NCBI GenBank assembly: GCA_023105745.1
Contig: JALGQZ010000003.1
Coordinates: 77,598,696-77,662,695 of the forward strand
Reading direction: 5' to 3'
DNA from: Austropuccinia psidii
Lineage: Eukaryota > Basidiomycota > Pucciniomycetes > Pucciniales > Sphaerophragmiaceae
Length of the DNA: 64,000 nucleotides
Below, one piece after another: positions 10,501-22,712 of the stretch; the stretch's first letter is position 1; each line of letters starts with the position of its first letter. The notes under the pieces were generated by a model. The model searched no databases, was not told where the DNA came from, and saw only the letters and a program-made list of their open reading frames with translations. The position numbers and the translations under genes are program-made.

Positions 10501-13383
10501 CCAAGAGCTAGAGAAGCCTTAGAGGTGCACATTAAAGAATTAATGGACCTTGGAGTACTAAGAAAGGTTGGACATAATGAGCAAGTAGAAGTTACTACAC
10601 CTGTCATTATAACTTGGCATAATGGAAAATCAAGGATGGTAGGAGACTTCAGAGCCCTGAATACCTATACCATTCCAGACAGATATCCAATACCCAGAAT
10701 CCATGAGACATTGACCCAATTGTCACAAGCTAAGTTCATCACAGCTATGGATGCTCTTAAAGGTTTTCATCAAAATGTCTTAACAGACAATGCCAAGAAA
10801 CTACTAAGAATAATAGTCCATTGTGGAATTTTTGAATACTTAAGAATGCCATTTGGGATAAAAAATGCACCTTCCCATTATCAAAGAATGATGAATACCA
10901 TATTTCCAGAAGAATTATCCAAAGGATGGTTAATTATCTATATTGATGATATTATAGTTTGCTCAGAAACTTGGGAAAATCACCTTACAAGACTAGAAAG
11001 GGTACTACAGAAAATAGTCCAAGTGAATATGAAAATTTCCTTGAAAAAGTGTCATTTTGCATATAGTGAATTAAAAGCACTAGGACATGTGGTATCTGGA
11101 CTTAGTCTAGGCATAGACAAAAATAAAGTAGCAGCAGTACTACTTAAACCAATGCCTCAAACCAAAAAAGAAATGCAATCATTTCTAGGATTTGCTGGTT
11201 ACTATAGACAGCATATAAAGGACTTTGCAAAGATTGCTAAATCCTTGTATAAACTATGTGACCAACAAACAGTCTATGAGATGACAGAAGAAAGAGTCAA
11301 GGCATATGAAGAATTAAAAAATTCCTTAACAAATGCCCCATTTCTTCTAATGCCAGATTGGAAACTACCCTTCAAACTGTACATTGATGCTTGTGGAGAA
11401 GGACTAGGTGCTGCACTTCACCAAACACAAATTATCAATGATAAACCAGTGGAAGGACCAATTTGTTTCATTTCAAGGCAAATAAAGCCAACAGAAGCAA
11501 GGTATGGAGCAAGCCAAATGGAATGCTTATGCCTAGTGTGGGCTCTAGAAAAACTGCATTATTATTTGGATGGCACAGTATTTGATGTAATCACAGACTG
11601 TAATGCTGTGAAATCACTATTAAATATCAAGACTCCAAACAGACATATGCTGAGATGGCAAATTGCTATCCAGGAATATAGAGGAAATATGACTATTGTT
11701 CATAAATCTGGAAATATTCATAAAAATGCAGATGGACTCAGCAGATGGGCTCTAGCAAATACCACTGACAATCCAGCATGGGTACCACAAGAAGAGCACC
11801 ATATAGAAGGAATATGTGTTACAGACATTGGCACAGAATTCTTTAACCAAGTTAAAGAAAGCTATAAGACAGACAAAAATTGCCATATCTTAAGCCAACT
11901 TCTAATGAAAGACTGCAAAGATCCATCACTTTCATCAAAACTAGATGAAATATGGAAAAAGGCATATGATGAAGGAAGATTTCACCTCCTTGATGGAATC
12001 CTTTACCATAGACCAAAACACACATGTGTTATGGACTTAACAGACAGAACACTAATAAACACCATTTTACATGAGTGTCATGATAGTGTTGCATCTGGAC
12101 ATCTCTCAGAAGATAGGACACTAGAGAGGGTGAAAACCTGCTCTTGGTGGCCAAATTGGAAGAAAGATGTTGCAGGGTACTGCCAAACCTGTGACAGATG
12201 TCAAAAAGCCAACAGAGCCACAGGAAAGAAATTTGGAATGATGATCCAAATCCAAGAACCAAAATCCCCATGGGAAATAGTTCATATGGATTGGGTAACA
12301 GCCTTACCTCCAGGAGGAGACAGGAGTTGTAATGCATGCCTAGTGTTGGTTGACAGATACAGCAAAACTCCCATGTTCTTACCATGTCATAAAGATGACA
12401 CAGCTATGGATACAGCCATAATGATATGGAATAAAGTCATTAGCCACACAGGCTTATTCCAAAATATTATAAGTGACAGAGACCCAAAGTTCACTTCAGC
12501 ATTATGGACAAATCTCCATAACTTGTTTGGGACAAAGTTATCATTCTCAACAGCTTATCATCCTCAAACTGATGGTTTAGCAGAAAGAATGATACAGACC
12601 CTAGAGGATATGATCAGAAGATTCTGTGCTTATGGGCTAGAATTCAAAGATTCTGATGGTTTTACCCATGATTGGTGTACACTAATACCAGCACTTGAAT
12701 TGGCATATAAGACATCAATCCATTCTTCTACTGGCAAAACACCAGAAATGCTAGAGAAAGGTTCGAATCCAAGACTTCCTTATGATACCCTCAAAAAGGA
12801 CTTAGTGGATATACATCCAACAGCAAGAAGTTTCAAGATAATGCTTGACAAAGCAAGACACCATGCAAACAGATGCATGCAAGACTCTTTTAAATATGCA
12901 AAAGAAAGATGGGATAAAAGTCATAAGCCACCTGATTTCGATATAGGGGACTTGGTTTTAGTATCAACCCTTAATTTCAATAACATAAAAGGCCCAAAGA
13001 AATTGAAAGATTCCTTTGCAGGACCATTTATGATAAAAGCACTTCATGGACCCAATGCTGTGCAATTAGAACTCACAGGTGAACTAATGAACAAACACCC
13101 AACTTTCCCTGTAAGTCTGATAAAACCTTACAGTTCAAGTGACAAGGAGTTATTTCCACTAAGAAATAAACCCCCACTTGAGATTCCCCCCTTGGAAGAA
13201 GGAGAGGAAAAGAAAATAGTAAAAGTCCTTAAAGAAAGAAGGACAAGAAACAAAAAAGAAAGGGAATACCTTGTAAGGTATAGAAATTCAACTCAAGAAG
13301 ATGAATGGCTACTTGAGAAAGATATAACAGATGCTGATAAACTACTAAGAAGGTTCAGACATGAAAGAAAACCTGAAAAATAA
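7585..13383 (+). CDS. Element A Gag-Pol polyprotein, 1932 aa, intact
   Basis: Single-frame Ty3/Gypsy polyprotein from an ATG with no internal stop. It has a low-complexity Gln/Ser/Pro-rich N-terminus to about residue 230 and coiled-coil-like Gag at about 230-400. A retrotransposon Gag core follows (RWYYGIRQ...), then a CCHC knuckle at 645-658. The protease has DTGA at 771. Reverse transcriptase has YIDD ending at D1121-D1122. RNase H starts its acidic set at D1268. The integrase HHCC zinc domain is near 1497-1540, with catalytic D1569, D1631 and E1667 (35 residues between the last two, the classic spacing). The C-terminus is basic and resembles a chromodomain. All catalytic residues I can place are present, so it should encode the particle protein and the enzymes for cDNA synthesis and insertion. 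A spliced upstream exon may replace the first five residues. An overlapping frame runs at 7781-8278. Confidence 0.95.
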   Translation: MTTRRGSQYSIQSDGAGLRGRIDPSKGKRKGNIPSGTESTQGSALSQRQVPEMPTISEPELELSMSNSNRYKSHSEGSNRHLHEPVQAVLHSVQGQRLGNVASNTPRSDELLAHPEKVPQRGGDSEILQWMESTVIQTSNQKNQGLPCQKEGGNQGRSPSSFYQQAPSQPTSPRREEEQEKALEETIFPKLQNPKNPKGCHGQCFQHGQNLDGIQGQGRAKNKTTSFPKEITLSKDVVNTLTEIKNSILPLKEIKDSLLSLQEINNNLSSLTKIVVQNKKEIDNIKFIVENNKPKNLIDNTQKLIQGQQELYKYIKDIKDKTLTINYDVSIDNLTEKLNKLSISVEKFEEKTSSHQKLLLDHVEKSDEARMHLKDDIQSEIRLITEKMDKINKANLHMPKLSTPFSHIRSPVKTKEELSNPFITDLSHQDNNQVLMKEAPQLKEWPTFTGEGEYDHMSFIKTIEMLQEDYAIPDELITARLHSLFEKSAKRWYYGIRQTNGKNTWSWWKQEIITKWANDAWRYKIENAFANSFFDPEKDKPLTWFLKQVERLNALYPEMSQKMVHMKILKKCGGELEHALRSRCIEPCSTEEYINALEDIVTRTKIGRTWKKLDIKSPNKPFIKKDKSKESFKPNTSNNNEQRKCHKCGGIGHLANNCLKKAKINEIVETESHNDKEEESDSEKETEESESSESDEINIINAQINNIDLIYEVLDVNSNLPQVGTSDTNLTNIQDTKMYRTKPARGMGYTAGKSSICIVMVENQEGKVNLDTGAYCTCVGKSYLKTIVPNWQEKLMPIQGVKFSSASESMKPLGIIDLTLIFPHPSQCVRIKVEFVVMDNCTSNHFILGNDYLSIYGIDISNQKDRYFTIGDNKRQKFGFLNNKKQITVIKKEEKIPEKEIFISEQLKEAEFNQELTEKMKEKLIDLLFKYKNAFATDKEPLGAIIGHEVAIILNVEKPYPPLLRRPAYPASPRAREALEVHIKELMDLGVLRKVGHNEQVEVTTPVIITWHNGKSRMVGDFRALNTYTIPDRYPIPRIHETLTQLSQAKFITAMDALKGFHQNVLTDNAKKLLRIIVHCGIFEYLRMPFGIKNAPSHYQRMMNTIFPEELSKGWLIIYIDDIIVCSETWENHLTRLERVLQKIVQVNMKISLKKCHFAYSELKALGHVVSGLSLGIDKNKVAAVLLKPMPQTKKEMQSFLGFAGYYRQHIKDFAKIAKSLYKLCDQQTVYEMTEERVKAYEELKNSLTNAPFLLMPDWKLPFKLYIDACGEGLGAALHQTQIINDKPVEGPICFISRQIKPTEARYGASQMECLCLVWALEKLHYYLDGTVFDVITDCNAVKSLLNIKTPNRHMLRWQIAIQEYRGNMTIVHKSGNIHKNADGLSRWALANTTDNPAWVPQEEHHIEGICVTDIGTEFFNQVKESYKTDKNCHILSQLLMKDCKDPSLSSKLDEIWKKAYDEGRFHLLDGILYHRPKHTCVMDLTDRTLINTILHECHDSVASGHLSEDRTLERVKTCSWWPNWKKDVAGYCQTCDRCQKANRATGKKFGMMIQIQEPKSPWEIVHMDWVTALPPGGDRSCNACLVLVDRYSKTPMFLPCHKDDTAMDTAIMIWNKVISHTGLFQNIISDRDPKFTSALWTNLHNLFGTKLSFSTAYHPQTDGLAERMIQTLEDMIRRFCAYGLEFKDSDGFTHDWCTLIPALELAYKTSIHSSTGKTPEMLEKGSNPRLPYDTLKKDLVDIHPTARSFKIMLDKARHHANRCMQDSFKYAKERWDKSHKPPDFDIGDLVLVSTLNFNNIKGPKKLKDSFAGPFMIKALHGPNAVQLELTGELMNKHPTFPVSLIKPYSSSDKELFPLRNKPPLEIPPLEEGEEKKIVKVLKERRTRNKKEREYLVRYRNSTQEDEWLLEKDITDADKLLRRFRHERKPEK
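7832..8278 (+). CDS. Overlapping second ORF at the gag N-terminus of element A
   Basis: A 148-codon frame (+1 relative to the polyprotein), open from 7781 with its first ATG at 7832. It lies wholly inside the polyprotein ORF. It encodes a basic, Lys-rich protein with the blocks NGWNPL, APVASTS and YRIPRI, then DAMDNVF and MARTLMEF. The corresponding frame of diverged element B keeps these blocks. In the last 29-residue block 21 residues are identical by eye and most changes are conservative. The same DNA read in the polyprotein frame gives 15 identities in 24 aligned residues, plus a stop in B. This suggests the alternative frame is, or was, translated. I know no function. It could be an ancestral Gag reached by splicing or by frameshift. 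Confidence 0.6.
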   Translation: MSQYKQYCTVYKDKDWEMLPQIHQGVMNSWHILKKFLKEEEIVKYSNGWNPLSSKPQIKKIKDYHAKKREATKEEAPVASTSKPQANPLPQEGKKNKKKHWRKPYSPSYRIPRIQKDAMDNVFNMARTLMEFKDKEEQRIRQPHFPKK

Positions 13384-13489
13384 AAAAGTTAAGCATTATT
13401 GAGCTTCAAGACTAACAAAGTCTATTGAAGAGGTAGGACAGTGGATGATACCCTAATCATACATATCAGATTGTGGTACAATCTTTTTT

Positions 13490-13501
13490 GGTGGTAGGGA
13501 A
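13490..13501 (+). other. Element A polypurine tract
   Basis: GGTGGTAGGGAA lies directly before the 3' LTR, as needed for plus-strand priming. The preceding 13384-13489 is a short 3' untranslated stretch without other features. Confidence 0.65.
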
Positions 13502-15523
13502 TGTGAGCCTTTGAGATATGACCACATACCCAATAAGGTCACAAAAAAGATTAAGAATAATTATACCTTTAATATAATTATACTAAAATCACTTAGAATA
13601 ATTATACATTAAAAATAATTACTTAATTATACAAAAAATACCATAAATTGGTACAAAAACTGGTTTAACTTAAAAACCAATGAATCAACATGTAAAATAA
13701 ATTATACCATTGGATTCCTCATGGAAAAATACACATATACCATTTTTATGGCATATCCGTAAAGTCAATATTTAATGAATTCTAAGGTATAATACCTTAT
13801 AAAAACCATAAAATCCTATTTATCTCAGAAGCCAATGAAACAACATGTGAAATAAATTGTACCAGTGGATTCCCCACGAAGGTCCACACATAAAACAATT
13901 AATAAGCTAATTCTCAAAGTCAATACTTAAGGAATTATCCTGAATATATGCACTTTTTTGGTCAACGCATATATTCAAGGATCATAGCTAATATCTTCTA
14001 AACTATACATGATAGAATGATGAGCCAAAAATAAAGTTACCACGTAATTACTGTAAGAACACAGATATGAACTTTATTTTACAAATTATAAACAAGGTTA
14101 AAACCTATGATGAAATATTGATAAAAATCAACAGAGCTGTTGACCACTTTGTTGTGAAAGTGGTCCAAACTTAAAAAAAAGTATACAGTTGGATTCTACT
14201 AGTTCATTTGTGAAGAATAATGTAATTTTTATTATTAAATTCAGGGTATAACCCCCTGAAATCAAGGTTTGAAGTTTAAAATATTGAATTTCGACAGAAA
14301 AGATGAGTTACAAGGAAAATCATCAAAATTAGAGTTTTGATGATGTAATGATAAGCTCTTGGCAGAATAATAAGGTTATGCCAGGCTATCAGAATTCACT
14401 CTCTGAATTGCTGTAGCGTGTAAATATTAAAAGTTATTGAAGATCAAAGTTTGAGCTTAAATTGAGCAGTTATGATCACCTACTGTAACCTTAAATTAAG
14501 TTTAACAGTCATAAGAGTGATACAATTGGTGAACACTATTAGTTTATGATTAAAACTAATAAAATCTGCGAAATTTGGGGTTCTGCCAAGCCTCTGATGT
14601 CATCAAACTTAAAGTTATAGTGATAACTTTAAATAATGGTGTAATAATGATGTAAGATGGTTTGATCATGATGTAATCACCCTCAAACCTTAAAATATTG
14701 ATCAATTCCAGTGGATATGATCAGTACACGTCTACTAGAAGCCTGTTGGACTCTAGGAGGGAGGTATTTACTATAAATAGAGCTCTTTTTACTCTATTTT
14801 CCCCCCAAACGCATCAAAAACATTAAATCAATTAAATAAAAGGTAATTTCTTTATTCTTTATATATAAAACTCTTATATTATTAAAGACCAAAGACCATC
14901 TTATTATTAATCACCATTTTTACGTGATTAAATCAATTCTTTAATTGTTTTTGTTATAAATCTCTCTATAAACTCATTTCCACGTAAAATCAAGAATTTT
15001 AGTAAAATTTCTTTATTTTTATTGTAAATACAATTTGAAAAAGTTGTATTATATTCTTTTGGCCTAAAATATCTCAAAATTATTATCTTAAGTGTTAAAA
15101 GTAGGTTATTTCATCTCATTATCATAATGTCTCTCTTATTATTACTCTTAATAATTCTTATTTAATATAAATAGTATTTATATTAATATATAACTTTAAT
15201 ATTGGTAATATTATTGTTATTAATTGTTTTTTATTTATAAAAAACAATTTTTCACGCCTTTATTATTTGTTGGTAACAATAATAAAGAGCTTTATAATAT
15301 ATTAATTATCTTATATTAATATATTATTTTCAATATTATAATTTTATATAATATTAATTATATTATTATATTTATTTAATAATATAATATTTTTACGCCA
15401 TAATAATAATAATTCCTTATTATTATTATTTTAATCTTATTAATTTCAATTATAAGGACATTCAGAGTACAATAAGTAATAAATTAGTAATTTTTACTTA
15501 TTGTTTCATAGTCAAACCTTACA
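13502..15523 (+). repeat. Element A 3' LTR (2022 bp)
   Basis: Direct copy of 4841-6861 with about 30 or more scattered substitutions and one or two single-base indels. Followed by target duplication TTTAC at 15524-15528. Confidence 0.95.
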
Positions 15524-17127
15524 TTTACCAACAATAAAAATTTATCCAAAAAATACTCTACAAGAGATATTTTAACACTACAAAAGAAATTTCTTCAAGA
15601 GCAATTTCAATTGGAATTAATTGAGCAAAGAACTGCAAGCAATTAATTAAAGAACAAAGTCTTTAAAAAGAATATTAAAGAGAAAACACGCCCAAAAGTG
15701 ACCAGAGTGAATTTGAAAACAAAGTGACAAAGTTTACAGTGATGAAAGATGCTTTAATTCACTTTTGGGGTGGTTCAGGGGTAAAAATGATTATAAGAGT
15801 TACAAACAATGATTATAATGATTTTTTCACGTGGTTAAAAGTATTAAAATGATTTAAAAATGGCGGTTGGAATCTTTTATTGATTGGTTTAACAGTGTTT
15901 AAACTAATTAATAAAAGGAAAAGATTCTAACATGAAGAGAAAAGTGGGGCAAAGAAGAAATTCTTTTATAGCCACCAATTTTCTTACTCCAAAAGTAAAA
16001 TTTACTCTTGTCAGTCGTGAAAAACAGTCTGAAAACAGAAAAGCCAATTATGACATCATTGAACCCTGGTTCAGACCAAAAAGGGCTGGTTTAAGCCATT
16101 TTTAGCCATTTTAGACCCTTAAATCAGCCATTACTATAGCAATAACAGGCCTAGAGCCTTCAAAACACGTCAGAATGTGTGTCAGAGGCGTAGAAACGAG
16201 TTAAAACTGGCAACAGCTAAAACTACCCCAGTTGGTATCAAAACCTCATCATCAATTGAGTTCACAGACCCTGTAACTCAATTGCAGGCCAAAAGTGATG
16301 AGCTTTTGCGTGAATTTTGACATCCCACGCCTGTCAGCAAGGACTTTTGGGGTCTAGCTCCCCCTTAGAGCTGGAGTTCCTTTTCCCCCCCAAATTTAAT
16401 CTTTCCAATTTATTTTTCCTTTAATTCCTCATCATGTATTATACTTATAATTTACATATGTAATTCAATCCAATTGTACAGTAAAATACAGTAATAATTG
16501 ACACCTCATATGTAAATCAAAGTTCACTTATGTAATACACGCGCACATTTTGACATTTCAATTGAATTCAATTGAAAATACTTCAATTCCTCATAACTTC
16601 TAAACTAAACACAACACCTCAATTTTAACAAAATTTGATGGTTAACACCACATGTGGTGTGAATTAAATTAAAGTTTTGAGGATTTTCAACTTTTGTATT
16701 GAAAATACTAAAAACTTAATTTAAGCTTATTTAGAGTTGAGTTACAAGAATTTCACTCAAAGGTGACCCCACCTGATTTTTTATGAGGAATCCAATTGTG
16801 AAATAATTTTTATGTGTTTATTTTTTGGATAAAAAGTTATAATAATTTTTATTTAGCTTTTTTTCCAAATTTATTTATTTTTTCACAATTTTGTTAAAAT
16901 TTCATTTTTACTTAATTTTTTCAAGTATAAATGTAATTTTATACTTACAAAATTTTAATGTATTTTTATTTTTAAATTGTAATTAATTTTTTTATTTTGA
17001 ATATAATTTCATATATATATTTTGATTTTTAATTTAATAATATAAATAAATTTATTTTATTTATATTAATATGTTATTTTTGTATTTGTGGTCTTTTGGG
17101 TATATGAAATTACCTCTAAGGCTCACA

Positions 17128-18202
17128 TTACTTAACTGTATCTTTATTTTTTTTAAATATATTTATATTGAAAAAAAAATTGTGTTGGACTTGAATGATC
17201 TCAAGTTAAATTTTTAATTACCTGGGGATAAATCTTAAATACCTCAAAGAGTGGTTCTGTTGGAACTAATCTATATGCAATGAGGTTAAGAAGTACCTGG
17301 AGGGAGAAATCAAAGTAAACTGATTTGAATTTCTAATACCTCCTGTAACTATTACTTACAAGGTGCATTAAATTCCACTTCCAATATAATAAAAGAGACT
17401 TTAAAGCTCAAAATGAAGATTTGAACTGATTATTTGGATTTAAGGCTATATAATAATTCATTTGGAGGTCTATATCAAATCCAACAACCTCTAATAAGTG
17501 GTAAAAGATCAATAAAAATATGATTTGGGAGGATTGTGCCAGTTCTTGAAATAAATAGGAATTTAATTCTCATGTGCTTTAATTCCTTCATGGAGAATTA
17601 TTAAAAGTAATGATATAGTAGTATAAACTCTATTTAATTCTCTATGAGCTATTTTATCAAGACTTTTTATTTTTTATAAAGGTAATTTAAGACTACCAAA
17701 AGGTTAATAAAATCAAATATGAGTTATTTTAAAGGGGATGTGTAGGGTGACTCCCAAGATAGATTGAATTGAGGTATAATTTGTGATTTCAAACCCTTTA
17801 AAAAATATAAAGATTCTTTAAGAAAACTTTACCACTGAAATTTGCTATTAGAAAGCAATAAGCAGCTATTGTACTGAACTAACTTCTGGGTAGGGGATTG
17901 ATTTATGGTTATATTTATGCTTGTAGGTCCAAGGGTAAAAAAGCCTTTTGGGAAGGGATTAAAACTATTTATAAATTATGACAGCAAAAGATTTTTCCAT
18001 AGGATCTTTTGCTTTATAGTGTTATTACCAGTAGCTCAGTTATACTAAATTATGGGGAAATTTTCTAATGGGAATGTTTTAGGAAGTGATTCATATAGCA
18101 GTGTATGCACAGCCTTACAGTATACTCTTAATTTTTCAGTTTACCAAAAGGTTTCATCTAAAAATGATGCCTTTAAAAACAATATTTCACAGAATTTGTT
18201 TC
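17128..18202 (+). other. AT-rich stretch with no gene seen
   Basis: Lies between the outer end of the element B LTR and solo LTR C1. No reading frame of note and no match to the other elements in this window. It continues after C1 at 20121-20274, because C1 is inserted in it. It could be old, unrecognisable repeat or host intergenic sequence. Confidence 0.5.
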
Positions 18203-20120
18203 TGTGAGCCTTGAGGTATATTTTACATACCCAAATAGGCCACAATTATCTTAAAAAGAAATTTTGAATTATGCAAAACTCATAAGTCATGCATATATCC
18301 CAAATTCATCATTTTCAATTTCAGAAAAGATGAATAACTTTTTATTGAGTAAGTAAATCCATGGATTTAGAACCAGATTTGGATTCTACACAAAAATTCA
18401 CCTAGGGTAGCTCCATAGAGTGAATAAGTTCAATTTAAATATTTGAGGTGGTAAAATGGAAAATACTTCAATACCACATCATTAATACCACATAAAAGAT
18501 CCTTGAAAATTTTTGTTTTTCTTGATTTTTAGCCAAAATAATGGGAAAGTGAGAAATCCCATGTTACATATACACTAAGAATAGTGTTATGCATGTTTTG
18601 AGCACTTAATATAATGGTATTCTTACATGGACTTTTGGTACACCCATAGTGGATATCTCACTTTAAGCTTAAATTACAATTTTGACGTAAAAAATAAGCA
18701 AGGGGGACAAAAGACATCAAAGAGAGCCAGGGTACCCAACTTCTGAGGCCTCAGAGGCGTGGATAGCTCCAGAGGATGGATCCATGGCTCATCTTGGCCC
18801 AATTGGTAAACTAAAACTCTTTGGGAACTTGGTTACCAAGTTACAACTACTGTAAAACACCAGAAAATAGCAAATAACCTGCTATTTTGACGTGCCAAGA
18901 AGGTAATAAGCTACTTACACTCCTGTAACCATGTCAATTACTAATGACTTTCCATGGATAAACCCCAAAAGAGTAATTAAAACCCTTTTGGGACCCATAT
19001 TCATTGATTTACCTCATAGCAACCAGCAAAACACTGCTATTTGCAATTCTACGTAGAAATGAGGTAAAGACTTCAAAAATTCATTAAAAATACAATTCTT
19101 AATGAATCTTTCTGAAATTTCAGGACTAAAGAAGAACTGTATTATATATGGTACAACCAAAAAGAATTACAGTTTTACTAGTAAAATTAAAAGTTTTACT
19201 TACAGTCCATTTTTGGTTATTCTACGTGAAACACTGAATCTTCAAAAATTCACAGTAATTACAACCTGTGATGAAATTGGCAATAACATTTATAACTTTG
19301 AGAAATCAATGATTATTTTAGAATAAAAGAAGATTTACAAGTGTTACTCCTTTTATTCTTAACCATATTGGGGTTGGTAGTCACATAAAAGCATCAATTA
19401 AGTAATTATGATAATCTTACGTGACAACTGATGATGCAATCAATAATCCAAAAGGGTTTATTGTTTTCTCACTCACTGGTTTTTCAGTTTGCTCCATGGC
19501 ACGCCTCTGTGAGCTGTTGTTGACTTAAAAGAGGCCTTCTCTTGCTGTTTTTTCCACATCATCTTATCAATTTATTAAATCATTATTACCAACAAGTAAG
19601 TATTAGTTACAGCTATTCTTAAGTGTTTTAAATCTTTCAGAATCAATCAGAAAGACGTGAAATCAAAGAATCCAACTATATATTGTTGTAATACTGTTAT
19701 AAATCCTTTTGATCCCTTAAATCCACAATTTCACGTCAAATTTCTCTACTCTTATCTATCAATAAGTTCTTTGGAGTATTAGTGAGTCATTTATCTTTAA
19801 TTCTTAAAGTTTTTCTCTAGTAATAGTTTTCTTCAAGAATTATCTTTATAATTATTCTTGTAAAAGATAATTATATATTAAAACAATTTATTATTTTAAT
19901 AAAAGAAGTTTTTATTATTAAATTCTTCTTGTAATTGATTCTTGTAGACAATTACTGCTCACTGTTATAATCACTAGTAGTGTATAACACGTGAAAGAAA
20001 TAATTTTATAATTATTTAATTGTGGTTATAATAATTTTTTATTATTATATTTCATAAGAACAGACATAGTACTGTTGATTAATAGTAATATTATCATCAG
20101 TTTCATACTCACATGTTACA
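18203..20120 (+). repeat. Solo LTR C1 (family C, 1918 bp)
   Basis: Starts TGTGAGCCTTGAGG and ends CACATGTTACA, flanked by target duplication GTTTC (18198-18202 and 20121-20125). No internal region, so it is a solo LTR left by LTR-LTR recombination. It matches C2 (62014-63935) on the same strand and C3 and C4 on the other. A 74-codon frame at 19102 sits within it and has no recognisable product. Confidence 0.92.
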
Positions 20121-20274
20121 GTTTCCATTTTTATGATTTTGTATTTAATTGTGTCATTTGAATAGACTATGGCGCCATATGTATTTAGATCTCAGTAACA
20201 TGTTTATCTTGCTTTCATGAATCTTCTTAAATTCTTCTCATGAATATTATCTTTGATATTAATCAGTGAGAAGG
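20121..20274. other. Short unassigned AT-rich segment
   Basis: Continuation of 17128-18202 up to the left end of the E' LTR. Nothing recognisable. Confidence 0.4.
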
Positions 20275-21921
20275 CATCACAGGGGCTCTAGTGGAAAAAA
20301 AGAGTGGCCTGGCACTCAGGAATAAAGAACTCACTTGGAGGGCTCCAAAGAAATAAAGAAATAACAAGGAATATATTTCTTTAAGGAAGCAAAAGAGTAA
20401 GGACAAGTATGCCAAAGATAAAAGAGAAAGGAAGCCAATTTGCAAGATAATAAAGAAAGCCAAAAGCCAAAGAGCTAACCAAGTGAATCCTCAATTCACT
20501 GTTTCAACCTTTCAGAAAGAAAAATGGAATTGGTAAAGGATATGACCACCAATATCCACTGACAGGCAAAGAAGAAAAGGGTGCAAGTAACTGAATTAAG
20601 ATTATCAGTATTTCCTTTTATAAATGAAAACAAAAAAAGGATAAAAATAAGTCCAATATATTAATTTACTGGGAAAAAAGTCCCCACTGAAGAAAAGGTA
20701 GCCAGTATATGTGAAAAGTCAAAGACTGATCCTGGAGGGTTGATCATCTGGCTGTATTGACTGTTTTGGGTGAATACAGATGTGGCCATCTTGAGAATTG
20801 AACTGTGTGACTGAATTCCCACAGTGGAATATAAATTGGCCCAAAAGGGCCAAGGCCATACAGCCTGTATGGACCAATTGAGCTGTCCAAAGAATACTGA
20901 AGTACTTGACACATTGGAAACTGATTAAATGATTGATAACCTCTTGAAATTACCCTTGGACTAATCCTGAAAAGAAAATACAAACAAACTCCTGCAGGGC
21001 CAGGTGGTTGGGGTCCTCAAATGGTCTTCTGGTAGCAGCCAGGGATTGCAATACTGAATGACCAAAAAACTTGCTTCAAAATTGGTGATGGATTTGGGGA
21101 CTTGAATTTGAAAAAGTAAAATTTGGTCCTGAAAACATCACCATTGGATTGCTGAGCAAATTTGGCACATAATGGTATATTATACCATATATGCACCATT
21201 CCTGAATCCTTGGTACAGAGTACATTGGTGAAGGAGAGTATTTCCCCTGAATGTAGGGGAAAGCTTGCTGGACTTGAGCTGGTGGCCTCTGGTGGCTGCC
21301 ACAGGCCAGGGGTTGAAAATAGTCAATATGTGGTTCTTGGCCAATTTGGGTCCTGGGGTCCTTTGGGGAATTTTTGGGAGTGCTGAGATTGGGGGCCAGA
21401 ATCGGCTCAGGTGGGCCCACTTGTGGTTTGAGACCCACCTGTCCTTGAGGGCTGGTTGGTGAGCCCCTTGGCCCCTTTTGGCCTTATTGGATTTGGGCCA
21501 AAAGGGGACTAAGGGTACCACAGACTGTGGCATACAGACCATGGGCAATGGATTATGGCCCACGGGCCGTAGAGGGCCTAAATGACCCGAAGAGGCTATT
21601 TAGGCCCTAGACCCCATAATAAAAGGGGTGGGACCAGGGGCCAGAAGCCCCTGGAAGCTCAGATGGACCCCCAGGCACAAAACAAACGTATTGGCCTGGG
21701 GGTGGGTGAGGTGGAGAATTGGCCAAAACGGCCAATGGTTGCAGGATATGGCCTGAGGCCATAAGTGGCCAGTAAAAGGTGGTATGGCTCAAAGGCCATA
21801 AAACACCAAAATGGTCCAATTGGCCATAAAGCTAATGACATGACTAATTGGCAATAAAATGAGGTCAAGCTATATTTTCCACAAACACCCATTGGTGGAG
21901 TGATTACATGTGGTTGTGACA
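20275..21921 (-). repeat. E' 3' LTR (about 1647 bp)
   Basis: The right end (21921) reads TGTCACAACCA on the minus strand, as in element E. The left end is degenerate (CATCACAGGGGC for the expected TGTCACAGGGGC). It shares with E the block around the paired gag-leader primer region and many GGCC palindromes. Several 60-220-codon frames inside are not credible genes. Confidence 0.75.
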
Positions 21922-22712
21922 GTACCCCCACCTTGAATGGTGAGCTCCTGAGCAGCAAACAAAGGTAAAAGCCTTTTGAGGTTGTTGAGGAGGATTGGAC
22001 ACAGGGATTCCAGAGGTATTGAATCTTGAAAGAAATTTTATGACTGGTACAAGGTGGGAATATGACATGAGGATGATTTGGTCTTCTTCTGACATTTGGC
22101 TTTTGAAGTTTTGAAGAATTGAATTGAGATAAAGATTTTGGAATTAAGATTATAAGAAGGAAAATTTTGAAAAAATATAAAGGAAAAAGATAAAGAAACA
22201 TAAAGCAAAAGTAAGAAAAGGAAATAAAGAGAAATGAAATCTTGAGGGGAATTCCAATCTTGATCATGGAAGTGGACAGCTGATTTAAATTGCCCAAGGA
22301 CCTGGAAAACAAGATTTAATTCCAGGTTCTCGCAGAGTAGACAAGGTGATGTTTTTGAAAGATTGTAGACCCCTCAGGGGAGTTCACACCAGGAGGGGAA
22401 CTTACTTTTGGTAGTTGCACTCCCGCCAGTGCCATAAAAAATAAACATTTGCTGAAGGAATGAATTTGAAATGAAGGAACTTGGAAAGTGGAAAGAATAA
22501 TTAATGATCCATTTGTCCAAGTGAAAATGGCCATAAGGATTGAAATTGGTGTTGCAAGCTTGGCCAGAGTCCTGTGTCCAGAAATTTGACATGTGCTCAC
22601 AGAGTGGCCAAGGTGATGCTTACAACAAAGGAGAAGAATAACTCTAAAGGTGAATACCAGGAGTGGGAATAACCTTTGGTAATCCCTCTCCCCACCAAGC
22701 ACCATAAGACAA
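21922..22712 (-). other. E' polypurine tract and 3' noncoding region with an internal duplication
   Basis: Next to the LTR the minus strand reads AAGGTGGGGGTAC, the polypurine tract (21922-21934). Two imperfect direct copies of about 150-200 bp follow (about 22320-22440 and 22590-22705), each with a GTGGCCAAGGTGATG-like core. Element D has the same duplication after its pol (39603-40025). Confidence 0.6.

Larger units (their letters stand above)
4841..15523 (+). mobile_element. Element A, complete Ty3/Gypsy retrotransposon with intact ORF
   Basis: 10.7 kb element bounded by 2.02 kb LTRs with TG...CA ends and a perfect 5-bp target duplication TTTAC (4836-4840 and 15524-15528). It sits inside the 5' LTR of element B. 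It has a primer-binding site, leader, one long gag-pol frame and a polypurine tract in the expected order. The LTRs differ at roughly 1.5-2% of positions by eye, so the insertion is not the newest here, yet the 1932-codon ORF is unbroken. Complete and structurally competent as far as sequence shows. Confidence 0.95.
4657..17127 (-). repeat. Element B 5' LTR, split by element A
   Basis: Minus-strand LTR with termini TGTGAGCC (17127 side) and CCTTACA (4657 side). It consists of 4657-4840 plus 15529-17127, about 1783 bp without element A and the duplicated TTTAC. It matches the B-family solo LTR at 27150-28946 (1797 bp) along its length. The partner LTR lies left of the window. The bases after the outer end (TTACT, 17128-17132) are the candidate target duplication. 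A short plus-strand frame of about 60 codons near 15932 recurs in the solo copy but lies against the element's sense. Confidence 0.85.

Noticed and set aside
17128..18202. Possible host gene or non-LTR element between B and C1
   Set aside because: No frame, splice pattern, poly-A tail or known motif; left as unassigned.
21659..22312. 217-codon minus-strand frame across the E' LTR and 3' noncoding region
   Set aside because: Begins in noncoding sequence and crosses the LTR boundary; hydrophobic low-complexity content with no homologous frame in E.
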